DNA of 64,000 nt from Stagonosporopsis chrysanthemi (GCA_022560025.1 JAFISE010000067.1:62001-126000), one strand, 5' to 3'. Positions 43,905 to 55,887 are shown, counted from the first letter of the stretch. The notes: a model not told the origin generated them from the sequence alone. Made by a program: numbers and translations.

Positions 43905-45492
43905 ATGCTTCAGATCAACACTTTTGTTCCCCGCACAGCAGGGTCACTTCTCCCAGGCGGTATCAAGATCGGCAAACCGTCTTCTCGCAACAGTCTCTCT
44001 TCCTCTCACTTCAAGATGCAGCGCAAAGATGTTCACGCATCGCTACTCAAGCAGTCTGCCCGAGCCAACTTCTTCACAAGCCTCGACACTCGTCGTGCCG
44101 AGCAATTGGAGCAAGGAGCAGCGCGAAGAAGTGAGCAGCGCGAGCATGCTAAGGCCCTTCGCCGTGGAATATCATCAGATAGCCCTTGTCGTTCCAGTTT
44201 CATTCCGCTGGTGTTCGTCGCGCGACCCGGTTTCCACGGTATGCTGCAGCAGCGTCGCATCACTGCCATCTCTCAACGCTTCTGTCGCGCTACCGTTGAG
44301 GCCGAGCGCTTTCGCGAGCTTAGGGGTAACGAGGCCGTACGAGTATTGCACGACGCAAGATACTATGTGACTTCAATACTCTTGCATCAATGGTTACAAT
44401 ACTGACCTGAATCAGGTGAATAACAGGATCGCTGCTGTGAGCTTCCACCATCACTGTGTAGACGACTCTGTGCGCCATTCTCAGGAAGACCTCGAGGGCT
44501 TTTCGCGCACACTACAAGGCCTAGACCACTGCATCGTCAATGCGCTATTGAGATGCAAGGCATTGATTGGGATGATGAGTTCGCATGCGACAGTATTCTG
44601 CAGCTTCGCGCGAACGATCGGTTGGGACTGGGCAGGACTTGAAGAGGTCGCAGCATACTTGGGCCAGCTGCGAGACTATGATCTCCTCGCCATCGGAGAC
44701 GGCATCGCCCTCACTCACGACCACCTGATGGATCTCTCGGAGCTCTTGAACTCTCAGCCACTGGTCTGGGAGATGAAGGGTATCACAGGGCATGCTGTTG
44801 GGATTGAAGTCAACGCTCAACCACCCTGTAGTGGGCATGCTGCCTCAATGGCCAGCCCTCCTTCACCACAGACAAAGTCGGACACCTCTGGTCAATTGAC
44901 GACCACCCCGACGAATGTCTTCCAAACGCAGGACGCCCTCCTCCCATCGCTTGCTGCTCTTCCTCGAGCATTGACTACCACTGGAGTCAACACCGTAGCG
45001 TCATCCTCGCCCACTCCTCCACCAAACCCCGCTAGAACACTTGTCAGCGGGGTAAGTGTCATCTCCGCTGAGAATATCAACAGCATTGACGATTTGGCAT
45101 CAGCCATCTGCGACAAGACACTTCAAGATGGACTCAAGCAGGAGGAGGTCAAACTCCTAGATCGCCTTCACAATGGGTATTGCCTCAGCATTGAGAAAGA
45201 AGGGTTCATGGAGCTGCAGCTGCACGCCTTCGAATATTTCATTCGCCACAGCGAGAAGGATTGGTTCGACGCCAAGGCCATCAGGACAAACGACCGCATC
45301 GATGGGGAATTTCTTTGGCGCGACAGTGGCTTCTACTCGATGCAGAAGGTCATCAGCGATACGTGGGGCGGTACGCCAGTGTCGGACGATTTGAAGGACT
45401 TCATGAAGGCACAGTTGCAAGTGAAGGTGATCCTGCATGGTCAGGCTGGGCGCAAGCTTGCTACAGTGACAAGAAAGACTGTTAGCGAGTAG
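43905..45492 (+). CDS. Hypothetical protein
   Basis: Unrecognised. Proposed exons 43905 to about 44336 (donor GTACGA; a donor at 44343 is equally in phase) and 44416-45492 (CTGACCTGAATCAG branch site and acceptor), both phase 0; about 503 aa. The N-terminal exon is Arg/Gln-rich with a helical stretch (RRAEQLEQGAARRSEQREHAK). The second exon has a plausible helical region (residues about 150-270), a Ser/Pro/Thr-rich disordered middle and a compact C-terminal part with KDWFDAKAIRTND and LWRDSGFYSMQKVI. Exon 2 is better supported than exon 1, since another frame is also open over 43756-44370. No function can be offered. Confidence 0.5.
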
Positions 45493-45687
45493 ATTCTCTA
45501 GATAGTCCTCTAACACATCCTGTTTACAGTCAAAGCTCTACTGAAGCACAAAACCGCGCTGTGAACCATGAGTGAGTGTCGTATTTGGAGACTGCGATAC
45601 ACTGAACCTTTGCGAAGCCACCTCGCATCGACGTGAGAGTGTTATGTCTTACTAGGGAAGACTTTCCGAAACAAGATCTTGAACATT

Positions 45688-46729
45688 CAAGTCATCGGAA
45701 AACTTCCATCACAGCAAAAACCTTTTCAACAGCTTTGCCAGCCGCTCAGGCTGCTCAAGAGCCAGACTATGGCCACACTCCTCGAAAACCTCGGAGATGA
45801 CGATGTTGTTTGCTGCACCCATCATCTGCTCTTGGACCAGCGGCCCAAAAAACCTGTCGATCGTCAGCTTTGATACGAGAAGGGTGTGTCTTGCGGCTTA
45901 CTCCGGCGCTCCAACGGTCATGACTTTACAGTCCAGTTTCCCCTTCTGGACGATCTCCTCTTCCACGTCTACATTGGCCCAGTGCGCTCTATATGTCTCC
46001 AAAATTCCGCGTAGCCCGCCCGGACCTGTATTTGACCGTCAGTGAAGGGAACTTAGATCTGGTAGGCTTCTGCCCCTGTGGCTGAGATTTACCCTGTGAA
46101 CATCGCACCCACTCATCGACCGCCTCCTGATCCAGTGCGCTCGGGTTGTAGCATTCCGCCTTCATGAAATGCGTCCAAAACTGCCTCTCTTTTCCAGTGA
46201 TTAGCATCTCAGCCATATGCGGCATCCAGAGGAAAGGAATATGCCAGTTCCAAACACCGGTCTGGTTGTATTGCGCTTTGATGTTCTCACGCGTGAAGAA
46301 GGACTGCTCTGTCAATTGCTTTGACAGCATCATCTCGCAGAAACTCAGGTGTGTCACTCTCTCTCGATACAACCCCGCAGTGCAAAAGCCGAAGGTTGCG
46401 CCGCGGTCTTCGCAATGAATCGCAAATTTCTCGTGGCCAAGTTGGCTCATGAGTTCGGCCATGTCCTGAGCATTGATCCGACCATCATAGCCATCGCTGG
46501 CTGGCGGTTTATCTGACCCGCCAAACCCACGAAGATCTGGTGCGATGACACTGAAGTCCTGTGTCAGGTATGGCAAGATACGGTACCAGTAGTAGTGAGT
46601 TTTTGGTGTGCCGTGAAGGAGAAGTAGTGGTGGTCCTGAGCCTGCAGTAATGTAATGCATGCGGATCCCATTCACACGCGCCATTTGATGTAAGGCTGGC
46701 TTGCCATCGTGGTCGAATAGCTCCGGCAT
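45688..46729 (-). CDS. Alpha/beta-hydrolase, haloacetate dehalogenase/epoxide hydrolase type
   Basis: Exons 46729-46093, 46025-45902 and 45853-45688 (introns GTAAAT..TACAG and GTAAGC..CGACAG) give 308 aa. Fold landmarks: HGTPKTHYYW (oxyanion region), DLRGFGGSDKP, nucleophile elbow HCEDRGATFG with Asp as nucleophile, and the late His in CGHSLALEQPE. An aspartate nucleophile followed by RG is the mark of fluoroacetate dehalogenases and related soluble epoxide hydrolases, which form an ester intermediate. The frame must leave the first exon before the apparent stop at 45989; only the spliced form recovers the catalytic His. Soluble, no signal peptide. Substrate undetermined. Confidence 0.88.
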
Positions 46730-47492
46730 GTTGTAAATTACGAGAGTATAGTATGAGAGGTGTTCGTTTTTTGCAAGTCGCTTGATCTGGTTAAGTAGGA
46801 GGGCTTCACTTTGGCCTCTATTTGAGGTTTGGGCACGAATTTGTAATGTTGCCTACCCCACATACACACAACGTCATCGTCATTGCTGGACACACTGGTA
46901 CCGGAACCTGCTCCGTAATACAACTACAACTGTGGGAGCTTCCACGTTGCCGCGGTTCTCACGGCATGCCGTGTAAAGTTTGGGTAATTCTTTTGCTATT
47001 ATTCAAGCAAGCATTCGTGCATCGTTGTGTCCGGCGTGTCATGTATGGTTGACAATAGGCCTTAGTGACGCCGAACAGTCTTTATGATGCATCGACTTCG
47101 TGCAGATAGCTTTCAACTTTCTTGGCTCTCAAAGGCGACAAGATGTGTTGTGTTGAAGAGGTCTGAGGACCAAGTCGGCTATATGGCACCAAGGGGCAGC
47201 TTCGCGGGTCTTCGAGCCTAAGCGTTGTATCTCTCAAGGCAACGGTCGATGTTTTATGCCACAATGTTGGCAAGCAGGCGGGATACGAGTTGTAGCTGGT
47301 GTAGCTCTACTACTGTGAATGAGATGCCGAATGATGATGAGGGACATGTGATACCCACGCGTGACCTCGATTTGGTTAGCGCGCTGGAATCGCGTCATTG
47401 CAAGGCATTCGCACTTCATCACTGAGCCATCGCAGTGCTGTTGAAGCCAAATCTCTTTCATCATTCATGTCTATCTGCATCTATCTTCAGCT
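46730..47492. other. Intergenic
   Basis: Promoter side of the hydrolase gene and 3' flank of the amino-acid oxidase gene. No gene seen. Confidence 0.5.
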
Positions 47493-49520
47493 TCAAATAT
47501 GAATCCATCGACCCATCCAGCTGTCAACAACCTGCTTCGCTTCATCCACGAGACCCATGTCAAGTAACAATTGCGTCGTACCGCGAACAGCGCTGTCGAG
47601 GGCACTAAAGATCCACGCATGAGTGTAAGATGTGTGCTCGCCAACGAAGATCGTAGACATCTCAGTCTTGTAATATGCTGGGATGTACAGCTCCTGCTGA
47701 CCAACTGTTGGCGCGGCCCAAGCGCCTGCTTGATGCTCATCCACCTCCCAACACTGGCGATCGTATGCCCCTGTGAATTGTTCCGCAGCAATCTCACCGT
47801 GGATCTCAACCATGGCACGCTGCACGTAAGCTACGTGGTCAGCAGTGCTAAGCGCAGCCAGAGAACGAGCCTGAGTGCCAGAAGAGTAGGATCCGAGGAT
47901 GACACCAGGTCCGGTCGAATTGATCTTGTAGGCCGGATAGCAGACTGAGCCGATACCAGGAATGTCGACTGAGCCGCAACCACCGATGATGGGTGGGGAC
48001 AACTTCTCCCAGAAACGAGTCTTGTAGTGCAGAGACACCTTGCAGGACTGCTGGTAGTTGAGGGTGGAAATGGCACGCGACAAGAGTGAGGAATACTTGG
48101 GGAGCTCCCAGAGCCTGACCTTGGAGAAGGGTACACCAACGACCGCATAGTCGTAGGTCTCGCTCTCAGGCTCCATAGCGAAAGGATCATTTCGCCATTG
48201 AACAGCTACCTTGCCGGTCTCGTCGTATTTCAAGCCGGTGATCTTGCGACCGAGAGTCAGGCGATCTTGCACATGCGGGTAGAAAGCGCGTGGAAGAGAC
48301 TCGAGGCCCTTATCAATGGTGCGCCACGTGGTAGCTCCAAAGTACGCGGTGTCGTACTCCCACATTGGGCTGTTACCAGCACCAGCGACGTAATCCACGA
48401 CATCCGCACTCATGTTTAGAGCATATCTAAGATATGCAGCCTCTGAGAAGTTGAAGAGGCCTTTCTCCACAGCAGCCTTGTGGGCCTGGAAAATGTTGGT
48501 TGAGATGTTGCGCAGCACTGCCGGAGTAATGCCCTTGAACTCTTCAAGCGCCTCTTCGGCGAGTTCCTCGGCTTCGGCATCCGGGCCTGCCGCAGCCGGC
48601 AGAGCCAGGGAGCTATTTGCTCTGATCTGGGCGGCACTCGGAATTCGACCGTTGGGCAAGCGGTAGCCATTGGAGTTAGCAGGGACGTTCGGGCTGCTTT
48701 GTATCCAAGGGATAAAATTCACAGCGAGCGCGCTCTCGTTACCATTCATCTGGTTCAGCACATCGGCAAGCTGGAAGACCATTTTGTGATCCTGTATGTC
48801 TACAGTTTTGTTCGTATCTGCGTATCTGGTCGAGACGGGGAAGCGCATGGGTCCCATCTCCTGGTATTGGTATTGATCAGGTGTGCTACCAGCGAGATAT
48901 TTGGTACGGATGCGGCCGCCGATGCGCTGCGAGGATTCGGTGATATGCCAGTCTCTAATACCAACGCTGTCAAGGAGAAGACTGGTCATCAAGCCCGCCA
49001 TTCCGCCACCAAGGATCGCGATCTTCTTGCTCTTCGCAACAGCGACAAAAGAAGCGTTGTTCGACTTTGCTTGCATGTACGCAACACCATCGAACCAAGG
49101 ACCTGTTACGTCTGCAACCTCTGAGATGTCCTCTCGCTTCCGACTCCGCTGTTTTACTGTGATTGGCGCAGAGCGGCCGATCAACGTAGATCCGGCGTAC
49201 GCATGCAAGCACCCTCCATGGGCGGTGTTGTCAGGCACAATCCAGACGAAACGCTCGGGTCGAGCTGATCGAGTCAATCTTGTTGTACCAAGCTCGTGAT
49301 GCCTGCTGTCAAGGCTTGTCATGTCGCAACCGCCGTACACAACGTGGACATCTCCCTCGAAAATATCGTCGTTGTAGTCGACGTGGACGTTGTGAACCGA
49401 GTCTGGGGTGACACTTAAAGGTCGGAAGATGAGAATGTCGGAGCGAGCGACCACCGGACCTGAAAGAGCACCGCTGGCCAGAGTGAACGCCGCGGAAGAA
49501 GCTGTAAATAGGCCCTTCAT
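47493..49520 (-). CDS. Secreted L-amino-acid oxidase-like flavoprotein
   Basis: Oxidises amino acids to imino acids with release of hydrogen peroxide; imino acids then hydrolyse to keto acids and ammonia. Single exon, 675 aa. Signal peptide about 1-20, then an N-terminal extension of about 140 residues unlike bacterial relatives. The FAD dinucleotide fold begins KKIAILGGGMAGL (about 166) with the acidic residue in WHITESSQRIGGRIRT, the family GG motif. QEMGPMRFP follows, a substrate-side block of amine oxidases of this class. The C-terminal FAD block is FVGEHTSYTHAWIFSALDSAVRG. Several N-glycosylation sites fit secretion. Substrate preference cannot be read from sequence. It is divergent from a RidA gene with its own signal peptide. 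Confidence 0.9.
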   Translation of the reverse strand: MKGLFTASSAAFTLASGALSGPVVARSDILIFRPLSVTPDSVHNVHVDYNDDIFEGDVHVVYGGCDMTSLDSRHHELGTTRLTRSARPERFVWIVPDNTAHGGCLHAYAGSTLIGRSAPITVKQRSRKREDISEVADVTGPWFDGVAYMQAKSNNASFVAVAKSKKIAILGGGMAGLMTSLLLDSVGIRDWHITESSQRIGGRIRTKYLAGSTPDQYQYQEMGPMRFPVSTRYADTNKTVDIQDHKMVFQLADVLNQMNGNESALAVNFIPWIQSSPNVPANSNGYRLPNGRIPSAAQIRANSSLALPAAAGPDAEAEELAEEALEEFKGITPAVLRNISTNIFQAHKAAVEKGLFNFSEAAYLRYALNMSADVVDYVAGAGNSPMWEYDTAYFGATTWRTIDKGLESLPRAFYPHVQDRLTLGRKITGLKYDETGKVAVQWRNDPFAMEPESETYDYAVVGVPFSKVRLWELPKYSSLLSRAISTLNYQQSCKVSLHYKTRFWEKLSPPIIGGCGSVDIPGIGSVCYPAYKINSTGPGVILGSYSSGTQARSLAALSTADHVAYVQRAMVEIHGEIAAEQFTGAYDRQCWEVDEHQAGAWAAPTVGQQELYIPAYYKTEMSTIFVGEHTSYTHAWIFSALDSAVRGTTQLLLDMGLVDEAKQVVDSWMGRWIHI

Positions 49521-51279
49521 GTTGGACTAGGTGATGTTGATGACTTGAGTATCCTGTGTTGAAGGCAAATTCGCTTCTTCATATACAGCTTCATGGTTGA
49601 AAGTGTTCCGGTTACTGATATCTCGGTCTTAGTTTCTGTTGGTCACTGGCTCGAGCTATCACCCGCACGACGATACCCACAACACATCAGATGCATTCAG
49701 GCATCGTAATGCCACCTTCTACACGCCGCACGGTCGAGCCGTGGAGCTGCGATAAGGACGCCATGTTCCTTCGATGCGCGAATTTCGAGAAAAACTAACA
49801 TGAAGTATTGGCTTGCCGTCCCGTACTCAGGTGACTCAAGTTCTCCAGCCCAACATCAGATGCAGTAGCGGCAGGCGATGTTACGTAGGGCGTGGAGGTG
49901 GACCGCCTGGAGAACTAGCGGTGGTTGGTTGTGGGCAACAGGTACAGCAAGATAACGATAGGGTAAGCCAGAGCCCTCTCCATGAGCAAGAACTCTTCGG
50001 AAAGTTAACGAGCGGTGGCCTGGTTCTATCTCCTGCATGGCGGACTGTGAGTCCAAGACATGCTTTAATCGGCTATTCCACCCCAACAATCTGTCGCTCG
50101 CCAATTTGTCCTTTGTCACAGCGGACTGCTTTTGGGATATTTTAGCTACGTCAGTATCAAAGACATATCAAAGAGAGCTCAGGGATGCCCGAGGACCCCA
50201 CATTGCTCAACATGTACGCTTCCACATGTGGGTCAGGGCCGGGTATCATCACGCATGTACATAGTACACACTAGATTAACCGACACATACAAGGGGGACA
50301 CATGATTGAATGAGAATACGAGTTGCCACACCGGGGTTTCTGGGGGGTTTCTCAGTGGTCAGTACCTACTTCTAACATATTCTATTGGTTCTCATGGGAT
50401 CGACAACGACACTTGTATTCTCATTCATTCATTCGTGGGCCCCCCTTGTAAAGCGGCATCCGAGCGGAGGCTTCACGACGGATAGACGAGTTCAGCACGC
50501 CAATGTGCATGCAGTGTTGTTCTCACAAAGCATCGAATCACAAGGCGTGTTGACCCAGAGAAGCGGGGCTGTCAGTATCGATAAGGCTTGGGCCCACAAA
50601 AACAGCGTTTCTTATCTCTCCAGCTTCCGTCTATCTGGATTTACGTCAAGAACATCACCGCCATCACGCCCTGTCGTGTTTTTACCGCGTCAATGGCGCC
50701 TTACAAGTACAAGCAGTCTCGGCGCCAAGGTTCAACGACCTCTAACACCGCTGTCCGCTCCGATCTTGTCTCGCCATGATCCACTCCTGCCTCTTTTGTC
50801 CTATCCAGAACATTCGTCGTGCGTCTCTTCAACAAGATAGGACGTACAGGTGCAGCACGACCCTTCCATGTCGGGTGTAGTAATCGTGGGGATGTATGCC
50901 TCCTGGATATCCACAGCATCCGGTAAGCAACGCCTCGGACTTTGACAAATGCGGATTGAAGATTTCTCGTAACAATGTTCACGCCCGCCGGCTCAAAAGT
51001 GGGATCATCGGCTCAAGATTGCCTTACGCGAACGCCTCTGATCTTTTCTTGTGCCTTTTCTGTAGGCTTTACCTGAGATCCAACATCTGAAGCTCTTGGA
51101 AGCCATGGCGGGCCGAAGCTCAAAGCCAGGCGAGAGATAGCTGACAATTTAGAAACATAGTACAACTGAGGGCGAGTATTCTATAAAATGGCAGGAATAT
51201 CCAGAACTGCCACCCACCAGCAGCAACCGCAACTCGACTGTGTTGAATATCATCCCACAATCTCAATCTCTCTATTGAC
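49521..51279. promoter_or_regulatory. Divergent intergenic region between oxidase and RidA genes
   Basis: 1.76 kb with no supported gene. It must contain both promoters but is longer than a minimal shared promoter. No named motif identified. Confidence 0.4.
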
Positions 51280-51800
51280 ATGGTTTCTGTCACATCTCTC
51301 CTCACTACCGTGCTTGTCGTTGCCGGCATTGCAAGTGCAAAGCCGGTACCCAAAAGTGCAGAGCAGCCCGTTGTCACTTACTTGGGCACACAAGGGCCTA
51401 TTCTGTCCAGCGGCGCTTGGACTTCGAAGGGTATCGTTTATACGTCAGGGACTGTCCCTTCATTTAATGGAAGCATCGTTGCTGGCGGCATTGAAGAGCA
51501 GACTGTGCGTGTTTTTTTCTGCAGGAAATGTATCTCACATCACGTGACAAGACTGACGACAAACAGGCACAAGTTATCAAAAACATCGGCGCAGTGCTCG
51601 AGGAAGCCGGCACATCGTGGGACTACGTCATGAAGACAACTGTGTTCCTAGCGAACATGAGCGATTACGCAGCAATGAATGCAGTCTACGGCGCCATGCT
51701 CCCTTCGCCGAAGCCCGCTCGTACCGCCGTCGAAGTCGGAAAGCTTCCTGGCAATTTCCTGGTTGAAATCGAAGCAATCGCTGCCATTCCCGACTCATAG
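51280..51800 (+). CDS. RidA/YjgF-family enamine/imine deaminase with signal peptide
   Basis: RidA proteins hydrolyse reactive 2-aminoacrylate and imino acids. Exons 51280-51504 and 51567-51800 (donor GTGCGT, acceptor AAACAG), phase 0; 152 aa. Residues 1-20 (MVSVTSLLTTVLVVAGIASA) form a clear signal peptide followed by KPVPKS, unusual for a family that is normally cytosolic or mitochondrial. The core is well conserved: VYTSGTVP, GGIEEQT, IKNIGAVLEEAG, KTTVFLANMSDYAAMN, PARTAVEVGKLP with the substrate-binding Arg, and VEIEAIA. Length after signal removal fits one RidA domain. Its neighbour is a secreted amino-acid oxidase whose products are RidA substrates. Confidence 0.93.
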
Positions 51801-53887
51801 ACCTGGCCTCACACGATCCTAGGCAGCTTGCGTCCCACTCCAACTACGTATGATCAGACAATGTGGCAATGAAATCACCATTTTTTCTCAGCTGTAAAAG
51901 CCTATCATCAGGACATCTCTGGTGAAGGCAGTTCTCTGTCCGGTGTCCATGCATGTTTTTATATGCACCTGAAGTTCACGAGCAATTTTGTAATCTTCGT
52001 CTGCTTCTGCTTCCAGGATCTCAAGACCGCACTCCGAGGTATGTTTTTCATTGCCACCATTTGTGTCTTCGCTCTCGAGATTATGCACTGTGCCACCGTA
52101 GATCAGGGAATGCAGCACACCTAGCTTCTTTACCTGGCTTCCTTTTTTTCTGTCGAATATGAGGAGGGGGGGGGGGGGGGTCCCACCTCTAACGTTCTTT
52201 GTATCGAAAACCGACTTGACCGTATGTCTGAAGCGTGGCGACGAAGTGCACTGACAGCACTCAGGCACACTGGCAGTGACAACTTCAACTCTGTTCGGAT
52301 GGCAAAAATCATTTCCCAATTCCCCTAGCAACAACTTCGAAACATTGCTACGTGAGCAAGTATGGCGGCCCGCTGACATTGGAGCGCGAGCCTAAGTGAG
52401 TAGTTGCCCACCGCTTTCCACTGCGTTATCATTTCATCTTTCGGCGTGCATGCACAAGGCATTTAAGTCAATCTCCGTACTCATATATTGCGCCGCTCAG
52501 CTTACCCACCCCGTCCCATACTGTGCGCCGAGATTACTGCTGGTGCCAGAGTGCAACGCCTCCGGGGAATCATAGGTCGACGGCGAGAAAGATATCGACT
52601 TCCTTCAAATGCTTACGTTTTTGTTGTGTTTAGCGCCAAGGTTGTCTGAGACAGAGGACTTTGCGTGCCCAGCCTGGACTACCAAGATGCCACGACCGAG
52701 CACGAGACACCCGCCAGAACAATCCTGTTTTAGACTGAGCGTCGTTTCGAGCGCTACCCCTTCTTGTATACTGTGGATACGATTGGGGCGAGTGGATGCA
52801 CTGTGACCGTGCCGTCGGACCGCCTCGCCTCAAAGCCATTCGAGCTCAAGTGCTTCGCAGGCCTTGTGTTGCCTCCACCAGCACATGAAGAGCAGAAACT
52901 GTTTGACTTGACGATACTGATCGACTCACAAGAGTGTTGACATGCGGTATATCACTGCGGACTCAAAGAGATCCATCCGTAGTGAAACTATGTAATTGAT
53001 GACTTCGGCGTCCGCCGCAGCTGCTCGCCATTGGTCAATAATTGTCAATGATTCGAGCTGCTGCTGATGAAGAACATGCTCAACAATGGATGTAAGGGGA
53101 TCGGGGGTCAGGGACTGAATTTAAGACACTGCTCACTATACATATTGCACGAAACGCTTAAGCAATGGATTTCGAGAGCTGGTCGTACATTGCCACAATA
53201 TTCTAGCTAGTCTCAAGGCAACAGCCCAATGCTCGCCCGGGAACCATATGTGTCAGAATATACATCAAAGAATTGCGGCTGTGGAGTGTTTGGCCGTATG
53301 ATGTGAGGCAATGGTGCATGACATCCACCAGAACCTGCGGAGGATTAGAAACACACAAGGCTTCCCCAGAGAGCATAGACGTCTGAACAATTAATTTAGT
53401 CTCTACTTGTTTGACACGATCTGAGGTAGATGGCATGACACGATTGTGGTGTTTGCGAGGCGTATATTCAGTCGCGGTGGCCTGTTGTTTCGCCGGGAGC
53501 CCAGCCCAGTCTGGAACATGTCCCTGAGATTGTAGTAATCATAACGTCGCCCGAAAAGGTACTGTCATGCTGCGGACGTTAAACCGAAGGACAGCGGGAG
53601 ATCATCGACAGTGCTAACCGTCCCTGCCTAGCACAAGCCCCGCCGCATCCAAGGGTTGTGCAAAAACCAACGGCGACACGGGCGTGTCGGGCGTGTTTGA
53701 GCCCACCAACCTTCTGAGTCTATCGCTTGAGAGAGGGGCACGGTAGTTCCCCACGATCTGCCTCATGTCTAATGTAATGCACGCCCTACCGGTGATGAGT
53801 GGCTCCACACCAAACATAATCAGTCTTGAGAAGGCAAGTACCGCAGATACAACAACTTCTCTTCACGAGCAACCTACAACGACAACA
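51801..53887. other. Long intergenic region
   Basis: No gene supported. It contains a 15-base G-run at about 52166-52180. A 77-codon minus-strand frame (53203-53436) has no recognisable domain. The right end is the leader of the GNAT gene, including an earlier in-frame ATG at 53765. Confidence 0.45.
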
Positions 53888-54427
53888 ATGGACAAGAAAG
53901 TCTGGCAATGGAAGCGCACTGTTGGCGCGGAGGAATACCTCATCTCCACGTCCAAAGACCTCCTGCCGCATTCGTTCTTACAGGAGGCGTTCGCTGACGA
54001 GGCCATGTTCTGGGCCAAACCGATGGCTGCAGACAACCTCAAGACCATGCTCGACAACTCCTGCACCCTCGTCCTCTACAGGGTGGGAACTGAAGGGTCC
54101 CTGACACCTGTCGGTATGGCGCGCCTGGTCACGGACTTTGCGACACTCGCATATCTAACCGACGTTTATCTGAGGGAGGACACGCGCGGCCTTGGGCTGG
54201 GGAAGTGGATCATTCACTGCTGCAGGGAGGTTGCGCTTGACATGCCCGAGCTGCGGTTCATGCTGCTGCTGACGGGCTCAGAGCAGGCGCAACAGTTGTA
54301 CCGGCGCGAGTGTGGGATGGAGCGGTTTGGAGACGAGCACGCACTGGCCGCCATGGGCGCTCGGAGGACGAAACTGGCCGAGGCGGTTGCTGCCTCGAAA
54401 CACCAAAGCACCGACAGTGCCGCGTAA
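53888..54427 (+). CDS. GNAT-family N-acetyltransferase
   Basis: Transfers acetyl from acetyl-CoA to an amine. 179 aa from ATG at 53888 (context ACAACAATGG); an in-frame ATG at 53765 would add 41 low-complexity residues. Domain blocks: VGMARLVTDFATLAYLTDVYL (strands 3-4), the CoA-binding loop REDTRGLGLGKWI (R-x-x-G-x-G type) and LLLTGSEQAQQLYRRECGME near the end. The layout resembles small fungal GNATs annotated only by domain. No signal peptide. Acceptor substrate unknown. Confidence 0.87.
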   Translation: MDKKVWQWKRTVGAEEYLISTSKDLLPHSFLQEAFADEAMFWAKPMAADNLKTMLDNSCTLVLYRVGTEGSLTPVGMARLVTDFATLAYLTDVYLREDTRGLGLGKWIIHCCREVALDMPELRFMLLLTGSEQAQQLYRRECGMERFGDEHALAAMGARRTKLAEAVAASKHQSTDSAA

Positions 54428-54991
54428 GATTACGCGCAGGGTTGACTGTGCACACAGATCGCAATATCTGCTGAAGCCACAGCGTGCACTGATGGTTGGG
54501 GTCCGATGCATGACATTGCGTTTTGTTGTTTCTGGTTAGCGAGGGGCTCTTGGGGGACCCAGGCCGTGCGCTAGTGTCGATGCCGCCATCTCTTTCACCA
54601 AGGGTTCGCCGAAGCGTTCTCTGACAACCACCGAATCAGGTAGACTAGGCCAGAGCATCGACGTGAAGCTGGCATGTGGGCTCAGGAAGCATTAATAATG
54701 GTTACGGTTCCCTCTTATCCGTGTCCAGTCCATCTCCAGTCTTGTCCTTCAGCGTCATCCACCCAGCAGCCTGTCACGACAGTCGACGGCGTCATTGACT
54801 TTCCAGAAAACTTGTCGTCCAGAACGATCAACGTCCACCCCCGTCGCGTTCCGGTAGCGCCTCAGCATTTGGAAGCCAACGATCAAGCTACTTGACCAAG
54901 CTACTTGAGCCTGCTCTGTTGTTCTACTGTTTTTGTTTCACAGTCTTTCAGTCTTCAGACCCAGCAGATACCAAGCCCTATCTTTGTAGCA
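54428..54991. other. Intergenic
   Basis: No gene supported; promoter of the SIS-domain gene at the right end. Confidence 0.5.
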
Positions 54992-55887
54992 ATGGCAGCT
55001 ATCGTCGATAACACACAGCATGCGCCAGCGTCGCCTCTCTCTCAAAAGCGGAAACGCGCCGATTCGGAAATCCAGCCTTTGACGCCCCCACTTTCCGACT
55101 GCTCTCGCGCGCCTGAAGGGACGCGCCTGCTTTCACGTGCCGTCAATGTCCTGTCAACCGCGGCAACAGCACTATCACAGGTCACTTTTCTCTACGAAAC
55201 AGACCCTGTAGCCAGAGACGGTTTGCTGCAAGCAGTCGAATTAGTTACCAGCATCAACAAGGTCGGCGGCAAACTTATCATTTGTGGTGTTGGCAAGAGC
55301 GGGCTAGTGGGGCAGAAGATGGTGGCTACGATGAAGAGCTTGGGGATAGGATGCTCCTTCATGCATGCGGCTGAGGCGATTCATGGTGATCTGGGAGACA
55401 TTAGAAAGGTACTTTGCGCATTTGGTGGGGTGGCGCACGTCGGACCGACATGTTTACTGATCTGAAACAGGATGACGCTATCATGTTCATCTCATACTCT
55501 GGGAAGACGGGTGAGCTCATGGCCCTTCTCGACCATATCCCCTCGCATACGCCCATCATCGCTGTCACGTCGCATACACACGCCTCGAAATGCCCACTGC
55601 TCAACGAGCGTCCCGACGCCATCCTGCTCCCCGCGCCGATACACGAGTTGGAAGAAGTGTCTTTCGGTGTTTGTGCGCCTACAACCTCGACGACCGTTAC
55701 AATTGCTGTTGGAGACATGCTAGCGCTCACTGTGGCGGAGTCCATGCACGATGAAGAGACGAAGAGTGTTTTCAAGAAGAACCACCCAGGGGGAGCCATC
55801 GGTGCAAAGACCAGGCGTTTGAGCGATGACACAAAGGATATTACCGTGAGCACGCACGACGGCATGATCACACCGCCAGCTATCTGA
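54992..55887 (+). CDS. SIS-domain sugar-phosphate isomerase-like protein (KpsF/GutQ type)
   Basis: Exons 54992-55408 and 55471-55887 (donor GTACTT, branch TACTGATCTGA, acceptor AAACAG), phase 0; 277 aa. After a disordered, basic N-terminus (1-45) the SIS domain shows GVGKSGLVGQKMVATMKS, HAAEAIHGDLGDI, ISYSGKTGELM and the C-terminal HPGGAIGAK, all hallmarks of arabinose-5-phosphate isomerases. The two CBS domains that follow in bacterial KdsD/KpsF are absent; the frame stops soon after the SIS core. Fungi make no Kdo, so the substrate is probably another sugar phosphate. A weakly CBS-like frame (about 55895-55990) follows the stop, so the 3' end deserves RNA evidence. Confidence 0.87.

Noticed and set aside
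53203..53436. 77-codon minus-strand frame in the 52-54 kb gap
   Set aside because: Looks weakly protein-like but has no domain, no neighbouring exons in phase and no start context of note.
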